Shown in pieces: positions 6,003 through 9,754 of a stretch of 9,754 bases of DNA. The notes under the pieces are model-generated. The model saw only the letters and a list, made by a program, of their open reading frames with translations. It did not search any database and was not told the DNA's origin. The stretch covers positions 1-9,754 of the forward strand of contig JAJYJA010000087.1 in NCBI GenBank assembly GCA_021789795.1, in the 5' to 3' direction. The DNA comes from Deltaproteobacteria bacterium. Lineage in GTDB: Bacteria; Desulfobacterota; Desulfobulbia; Desulfobulbales; VMSU01. Numbering within the stretch: position 1 is the first letter of the stretch; every line of letters starts with the position of its first letter. The position numbers and the translations under genes are program-made.

Positions 6003-7981
6003 AACCTGACCGCCACCCAGCCCAGCAGGGCCACGATGACGCTGAAGATGTAGAAGACGTAGATATGCACCAACCCCGATTGCAGGCGTCTTAACCGGTT
6101 GCAGCGGGCCGCCACCCAGGCGAAGAGGGGCAGGAACCCGGCCTCCAGCACCAGGTCGGGGGCCTGATGCCTGAACACCTCCCGGCCTGGGAAGAGCCGC
6201 ACCGAGCGGCCGCCCTCGATCCGGGGCCGGAGGCAGTCGCAGAAAAAACTCACCCCGGCCAGCTCGCTAAAACCCTCGGCGCTGTAAGCCATGCGGCGGG
6301 TGGGGAACAGGTAGCCGCAGCCCCAGGTGGGGACGGCGGGCGTCTCGGCCCGGCGGGGCCTCCGCCAACGGCCCAGCAGGGCGGTTAAGGCCAGCAGCAG
6401 GGTCAGTCCCTGGGCCAGTCCGCCCAGCCAGAGCGGCAGCAGCCCGGCCTGGGCCAGGAGCGGCGCCGCCGGCGGCTCGATCATCCCCGCCACCCGCAGC
6501 ACCGGCCCGAGCAGCAGACTGGGGGCCAAGCCGCCAGCCAGACAGAGGCCGGCCAGGACGAACATGGGGACGAGCATCAAGGCCCCGGACTCGTGGGCCA
6601 GCTCCGTCCGAGAGTCGCGCGGCTCGCCGCCCAAGGCGATGCCGATCAGGCGGCTGAAGACCAACAGCGCCAGCCCGCCCACCAGGGCCAACAGGCCAAC
6701 GATCACCAGGGGGAAGAAGGCGGCCAGGCCCTTGAGCCGCACCCCGGCCTCCAGAAATCCCCGATAGATGAACCACTCGCCGAGCAGGCCGTTGGCCGGC
6801 GGCAGGGCGGTAACCGCCAGGGCCCCGACCACCAGGCAGAGGCCAGTGGCCGGCATCCGCCGCATCAGTCCGCCCAGGCGGTTTAGATTGCGGCTGCCCG
6901 TCCCGTGCAGGAGCGAGCCCGCCCCCAGGAAGAGCAACCCCTTGAACAGGGCGTGGTTTAGGATGTGGGTCAAGGCCCCGGTCAGGGCCAGGGCCGCCAG
7001 TTGCGGGTAGCGTCCGCGGCAGAACAGCCACAAACCCAGGGCGAGGAGGATGAGGCCTACGTTTTCCACCGTGGAGTAGGCGAGGCCGCGTTTCACGTCG
7101 TTTTGGAAGGCGGACATGGCAATGCCGAACAGGGCCCCGGCCAGGCCCAGGGCCATCAGCGTCCCGCCCCACCAGCCTGGGGCGCTGGGCAGGAAGAGCA
7201 GGAAGCGGACGAGCCCGTAGAGGGCGGTCTTCACCATTGCCCCGGACATCAGGGCCGAGACGTGGCTGGGGGCGGCGGGATGGGCCTCGGGCAGCCAGAC
7301 GTGGAAGGGGAAGAGCCCGGCCTTGCTGCCGAAGCCAAGCAGCAGCAGGATAAAGAGCAGGGAGGCGGTGGGGCCGGGGAGGTGGCTTAAGGCGGCAAAG
7401 GCGGAGAAATCGAACCCGCCGGCGAAGGCGCCGACGGTCAGGAAGCCACCCAAAAGCAGGGCCGCCCCCAGGTGGGTGGCCAGGAGATAGATCAATCCGG
7501 CCCTGGCGGTCGCGGGCTCGCGATGTTCGGTGACCACCAGGAAGAAGGAGGCGAGCGACATGCCCTCCCAGGCGAAGAGGAAGAGCAGGGCGTTGGCCGC
7601 CGCGATCACCACCGACATGGAGGCCACCAGCAGGTTGTAGAACAGCCAGTGCAGGCCGGGAAGGCGTCCCTCGTGGCCCCGCAGATAGCCGACGCCGTAA
7701 ATGGCGCCCAGCAGACCCAGCAGATGGACGGGGATGAGGAAGAAGGCGGCCAGGGGGTCAAGGCGCAGGGAAAGGGTGAGGCCGGGGATGGTGGTGGCGA
7801 GCGCCAGGCCCGCCGTCTGGCCGTTGGCCAGCGCGCCAGCCGCCATCGCCAGCCCGGCCAGGGAGCCCAGGGCCGCCGAGCCGCCGCCCACCAGGGCGGC
7901 CGCCAGGGGCCGTCGCCCCAGGGCGGGAGCCAGAATGCCGCCGGTCAGCAGCAGAAGCCAGGAAACAATCAGTAGTTGCAC
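5999..7981 (-). CDS. hyfB: HyfB-like (NuoL-type) proton-channel membrane subunit, first gene of the operon
   Basis: With the GTG start chosen here the protein has 660 residues, close to E. coli HyfB (about 672). It is an antiporter-like ion channel subunit. Landmarks: TM5 Glu in FLFAWEGMSLASFFLV (E139), TM7 Lys in GFGSKAGLFPFHVWLP (K220), TM8 Lys in SGAMVKTALYG (K251), AFQNDVKRGLAYSTVENVG (291-309), and H339/K347 in LTHILNHALFKG. The last 200 residues are the extra HyfB-type C-terminal region. The frame stays open 91 codons further upstream to an ATG at 8254, but that stretch has no membrane character or family similarity. The first helix begins directly at the GTG (VQLLIVSWLLLLTGG), preceded by AAGGT at 7-nt spacing. 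Its stop overlaps the HyfC-like start by 4 bp. Confidence 0.88.
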   Translation of the reverse strand: MQLLIVSWLLLLTGGILAPALGRRPLAAALVGGGSAALGSLAGLAMAAGALANGQTAGLALATTIPGLTLSLRLDPLAAFFLIPVHLLGLLGAIYGVGYLRGHEGRLPGLHWLFYNLLVASMSVVIAAANALLFLFAWEGMSLASFFLVVTEHREPATARAGLIYLLATHLGAALLLGGFLTVGAFAGGFDFSAFAALSHLPGPTASLLFILLLLGFGSKAGLFPFHVWLPEAHPAAPSHVSALMSGAMVKTALYGLVRFLLFLPSAPGWWGGTLMALGLAGALFGIAMSAFQNDVKRGLAYSTVENVGLILLALGLWLFCRGRYPQLAALALTGALTHILNHALFKGLLFLGAGSLLHGTGSRNLNRLGGLMRRMPATGLCLVVGALAVTALPPANGLLGEWFIYRGFLEAGVRLKGLAAFFPLVIVGLLALVGGLALLVFSRLIGIALGGEPRDSRTELAHESGALMLVPMFVLAGLCLAGGLAPSLLLGPVLRVAGMIEPPAAPLLAQAGLLPLWLGGLAQGLTLLLALTALLGRWRRPRRAETPAVPTWGCGYLFPTRRMAYSAEGFSELAGVSFFCDCLRPRIEGGRSVRLFPGREVFRHQAPDLVLEAGFLPLFAWVAARCNRLRRLQSGLVHIYVFYIFSVIVALLGWVAVRL

Positions 7982-7988
7982 CGCATCG

Positions 7989-7993
7989 ACCTT
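7989..7993 (-). promoter_or_regulatory. Ribosome binding site supporting the GTG start of the HyfB-like gene
   Basis: AAGGT on the minus strand ends 7 nt before the GTG at 7981. No comparable purine-rich box precedes the upstream in-frame ATGs at 8254, 8221 or 8131, so it favours the shorter protein. Confidence 0.5.
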
Positions 7994-8035
7994 ACAGGGA
8001 CAGGGAGTCGTTGGAATCAGCGCCGCCGGGGCGGG

Positions 8036-8110
8036 CTGGAGGATAACTCTTAATAAGGAGGCGGGGAAAGTGGCCCTCGGGCCGCAAACTCCCGCCTGGA
8101 GGGTAAACTT
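8036..8110. repeat. Imperfect direct repeat, two copies 60 bp apart
   Basis: On the plus strand CTGGAGGATAACT (8036-8048) recurs as CTGGAGGGTAAACTT (8096-8110). The copies share CTGGAGG, a purine and TAA, differing by one substitution and a one-base insertion. Their starts are exactly 60 bp apart, close to six helical turns, which would put a bound protein on one DNA face. They lie 55-130 bp upstream of the HyfB-like start. Operator function is inference. Confidence 0.35.
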
Positions 8111-8132
8111 CAGGCAAGAACGCGGCACCATT

Positions 8133-8166
8133 TGCGCCGGGGCGCAGGGCGTGGGATGAGCCCACG
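8133..8166. other. Two adjacent short inverted repeats in the Ehr leader region
   Basis: TGCGCC-GG-GGCGCA (8133-8146) is followed after 3 nt by CGTGGG-ATGAG-CCCACG (8150-8166). Both stems are perfect 6-bp arms. Neither is followed by a T-run on either strand, so they are not typical intrinsic terminators. They could be protein-binding palindromes or structure in the untranslated leader of the minus-strand operon. Confidence 0.4.
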
Positions 8167-8279
8167 AAAATGGCCGCGTGGCGTGAGTTGCCCCTCGCGT
8201 TTTACCATCGTCGTCGGTCATGTGGCAGTCGGCTTGAAAGAGACGGCTGTCCATGGCTGGCAGCGTGAAACGAGCCCTC

Positions 8280-8308
8280 TCAATGTGTTATTTCCTGGCA
8301 AATGTCAA
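8280..8308 (-). promoter_or_regulatory. Possible sigma70-type promoter facing the Ehr operon
   Basis: The minus strand contains a perfect TTGACA (8303-8308) in an AT-richer stretch. The hexamer at 17-bp spacing is CATTGA, a poor -10 match, so the call rests mainly on the -35 box. If real, the transcript would have a leader of about 300 nt before the HyfB-like GTG, enclosing the hairpins and repeats listed here. Confidence 0.25.
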
Positions 8309-8462
8309 GGGGAAAAGTCGCCCCAGTGGGGGAAGCCCGCCGTCTAGCGTTTCTGGGCCGTCTGGCCATTTCTTACTTCTACTTTTAGGGGAGCGGTGGT
8401 ATAGAGGGAATTTCGGCTCCAGGGCAACTCCATCGAGACACCCCGCCATCGGACAGCAAACC

Positions 8463-9614
8463 ATGCGCTCCCAATTCCTTCCCTTCTCCCGGCCCTCGAT
8501 CAGCGAGGACGAAATCGCCCAGGTGGGCGAGGTGCTGCGCTCGGGCTGGATCACCACCGGTCTCAAGGCCGCCGCCTTTGAGGACGCCTTCGTCGCCTAC
8601 TGCGGCGGCCGGGGCGCCGTGGCCCTGGCCTCGGCCACCGCCGGGATGCATATCCTGCTTAAGGCCTTGGACATCAAGCCCGGCGACGAGGTGGTGACCC
8701 CCTCCCTGACCTGGGTGTCCACCGTCAACCTGATCACCCTGGCCGGCGCCACCCCGGTCTTTGCCGACATCGACCGCCACACCCTGATGGTGACGCCAGA
8801 GACCGTCGCCCCCTGCCTGTCGGAACGCACTCGGTTGATCGTGCCGGTGCATTTCGCCGGGGCCAGCCTCGATCTCGATCCCCTGCGCGCCCTGGCGGCC
8901 AGCCGTGGCATCCCGCTGGTCGAGGACGCGGCCCACGCCGCTGGCACCGAGTACCGGGGCCGGAAGATCGGGGCGGAGGGCACCAGTATCTTCTCCTTTC
9001 ACCCGATCAAGAACCTCACCTGCGGCGAGGGCGGGATGCTGGTCAGCGACGACGCGGCGCTTGTCGAGCGTATCAAGCGCCTGAAGTTCCACGGCCTGGG
9101 GGTCGATGCCTACGACCGGGACACCCAGGGCCGCGCCCCCCAGGCCGAGGTCATCGAGCCGGGCTACAAGTACAACCTGACCGACTTCGCCGCCGTCCTG
9201 GGGCTTGGCCAACTGGCGCGGCTGGAGGGCTTCATCGAGCGCCGCGCCGCCCTGGCCGGGCTCTACCGGGAGCTGCTGGCCGGAATCGACGAAATCACCC
9301 CGCTGGCCCTGCCCGCCTGGCCCCAGCGCCACGCCTGGCATCTGTTCATCGTCCGGCTGGAGGTGGAGCGGGCGGGATTGAGCCGCGACGAGTTCATGGC
9401 CCGGCTCAAGGCCCGAAATATCGGCACCGGCCTGCATTTTAAGGCCGTGCATCTTCAGAAATACTACCGCGATACCCTGGCGCTCACCCCCGGCGCTCTG
9501 CCGGCCACAGAGTGGAACTCGGAGCGCATCCTGTCGCTGCCCCTGTTCCCGGCCATGACCGAGGCCGAGGTGGCGGAGGTGGTGGCGGCGATCAAGGAGG
9601 TGCTGACGGCATGA
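8463..9614 (+). CDS. arnB: UDP-4-amino-4-deoxy-L-arabinose--oxoglutarate aminotransferase
   Basis: This PLP-dependent aminotransferase of the DegT/DnrJ/EryC1 family has 383 residues, the normal ArnB length. ArnB converts UDP-4-keto-pentose to UDP-L-Ara4N in the cytoplasm, using glutamate as amino donor. The product is later attached to lipid A and gives resistance to polymyxin and cationic peptides. Strongly ArnB-like segments are FLPFSRPSISEDE (5-17), SGWITTG (27-33), ATAGMHILLKAL (58-69), GDEVVTPSLTWVST (74-87), VEDAAHAAGT (153-162, with the PLP-contacting Asp155) and FSFHPIKNLTCGEGG (177-191), whose Lys183 forms the internal aldimine. KFHGLGVDAYDR and GRAPQAEV further on are also diagnostic. 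The start at 8463 matches the family N-terminus (MSEFLPFSRP in E. coli); the frame is open 70 codons upstream without similarity. The ribosome site is weak (GGA 9 nt upstream). It overlaps arnC by 4 bp. Confidence 0.95.
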   Translation: MRSQFLPFSRPSISEDEIAQVGEVLRSGWITTGLKAAAFEDAFVAYCGGRGAVALASATAGMHILLKALDIKPGDEVVTPSLTWVSTVNLITLAGATPVFADIDRHTLMVTPETVAPCLSERTRLIVPVHFAGASLDLDPLRALAASRGIPLVEDAAHAAGTEYRGRKIGAEGTSIFSFHPIKNLTCGEGGMLVSDDAALVERIKRLKFHGLGVDAYDRDTQGRAPQAEVIEPGYKYNLTDFAAVLGLGQLARLEGFIERRAALAGLYRELLAGIDEITPLALPAWPQRHAWHLFIVRLEVERAGLSRDEFMARLKARNIGTGLHFKAVHLQKYYRDTLALTPGALPATEWNSERILSLPLFPAMTEAEVAEVVAAIKEVLTA

Positions 9615-9754
9615 GCCTGGCGTTGTCGGTGGTCATCCCGGTCTATAACGAGGAGGCGAGCTTGGGCGAGCTGATCGGCCGCTGTCTCGCCGCCTGCCGC
9701 GAGACCAGCCGGGCCTTTGAAATCATCCTGGTGGATGACGGCAGCCGCGACCGC
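9611..9754 (+). CDS. arnC: Undecaprenyl-phosphate 4-deoxy-4-formamido-L-arabinose transferase (5' fragment)
   Basis: The ATG overlaps the arnB stop (ATGA), and 48 codons are visible before the window ends. The N-terminus reads LSVVIPVYNEEASLGELI (5-22) and later EIILVDDGSRD. This is the nucleotide-sugar-binding start of a family 2 glycosyltransferase, with the first Asp pair typical of the DPM1/ArnC branch. ArnC transfers the formylated aminoarabinose to undecaprenyl phosphate at the inner membrane; its two C-terminal membrane helices would lie outside the window. Position directly after arnB, as in the enterobacterial arnBCADTEF operon, supports ArnC. The fragment alone cannot exclude another polyprenyl-phosphate glycosyltransferase. 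Confidence 0.82.
   Translation, partial: MSLALSVVIPVYNEEASLGELIGRCLAACRETSRAFEIILVDDGSRDR

Larger units (their letters stand above)
7982..8462. other. Divergent intergenic region between the Ehr operon and arnB
   Basis: About 480 bp without a convincing gene. It should hold both divergent promoters and the 5' leaders. Base composition falls towards AT around 8280-8420, as expected of promoter DNA. The part nearest the HyfB-like start contains short perfect hairpins and an imperfect direct repeat (listed separately). Open frames on both strands here are short or are upstream extensions of hyfB and arnB with no recognisable protein features. I see no tRNA, rho-independent terminator or known riboswitch. 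Confidence 0.7.

Noticed and set aside
7969..7986. Five-codon ORF (MRCNY) overlapping the HyfB-like start
   Set aside because: The spacing from AAGG to its ATG is only 3 nt, and nothing else suggests a leader peptide.
8223..8238. Sigma54-like element TGGCA-N6-TTGAA on the plus strand
   Set aside because: The -24 part and spacing fit, but the invariant C of the -12 GC is A. It also faces arnB, not the Ehr operon where sigma54 control might be expected.
7982..8254. N-terminal extension of the HyfB-like protein to an ATG at 8254
   Set aside because: It has no membrane helix, family similarity or ribosome site; the GTG at 7981 fits the length and first helix of the family.
8321..8331. CCCCAGTGGGG palindrome as a terminator
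   Set aside because: Very short stem with a loop of one to three bases and no T-run on either strand; most likely chance in GC-rich DNA.
8377..8405. Possible arnB promoter TTCTAC-N17-TATAGA
   Set aside because: The -10-like TATAGA is plausible, but the -35 hexamer matches consensus at only two positions, so it was not listed as a feature.
8253..8462. 70-residue N-terminal extension of ArnB
   Set aside because: ArnB proteins begin with the FLPFSRP segment, which follows directly after the ATG at 8463.

Overview
This is a GC-rich window (roughly two-thirds G+C by eye) from a Gram-negative bacterium. The left 8 kb is a compact minus-strand operon. The right end carries the start of a plus-strand lipid A modification operon. 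Both the energy-converting complex and the arnBC pair suit an anaerobic or facultative proteobacterium-like lineage, such as Desulfuromonadia/Geobacter relatives. That placement is inference and is weak.

The minus-strand operon reads from about 7981 down past base 1, in the order HyfB-like, HyfC-like, HyfE-like, HyfF-like, large subunit, small subunit, and a second HyfB-like protein cut by the window edge. Genes overlap by 1-4 bp or are separated by 1-35 bp, so co-transcription and translational coupling are likely. Together they encode a group 4 [NiFe]-hydrogenase/complex I-type membrane complex: a proton-channel arm (three antiporter-like subunits plus NuoK-like and NuoH-like subunits) and a peripheral electron-transfer module (NuoCD-like large subunit, NuoB-like small subunit with an extra ferredoxin domain).

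The central observation is that the large subunit has lost all four cysteines that hold the Ni-Fe centre in true hydrogenases, whereas the iron-sulfur ligands of the small subunit are intact. This matches the Ehr (energy-converting hydrogenase-related) complexes, whose substrate is unknown, and not a working H2-evolving Hyc/Hyf/Ech enzyme. My inference is a ferredoxin-linked, ion-pumping redox complex with an unidentified electron acceptor.

A divergent intergenic region of about 480 bp (7982-8462) separates this operon from arnB. It is less GC-rich in places and contains small hairpins, an imperfect direct repeat with 60-bp periodicity, and a consensus-like -35 hexamer facing the Ehr operon. 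On the plus strand, arnB (complete) and arnC (5' fragment) overlap by 4 bp and belong to the pathway that decorates lipid A with 4-amino-4-deoxy-L-arabinose.
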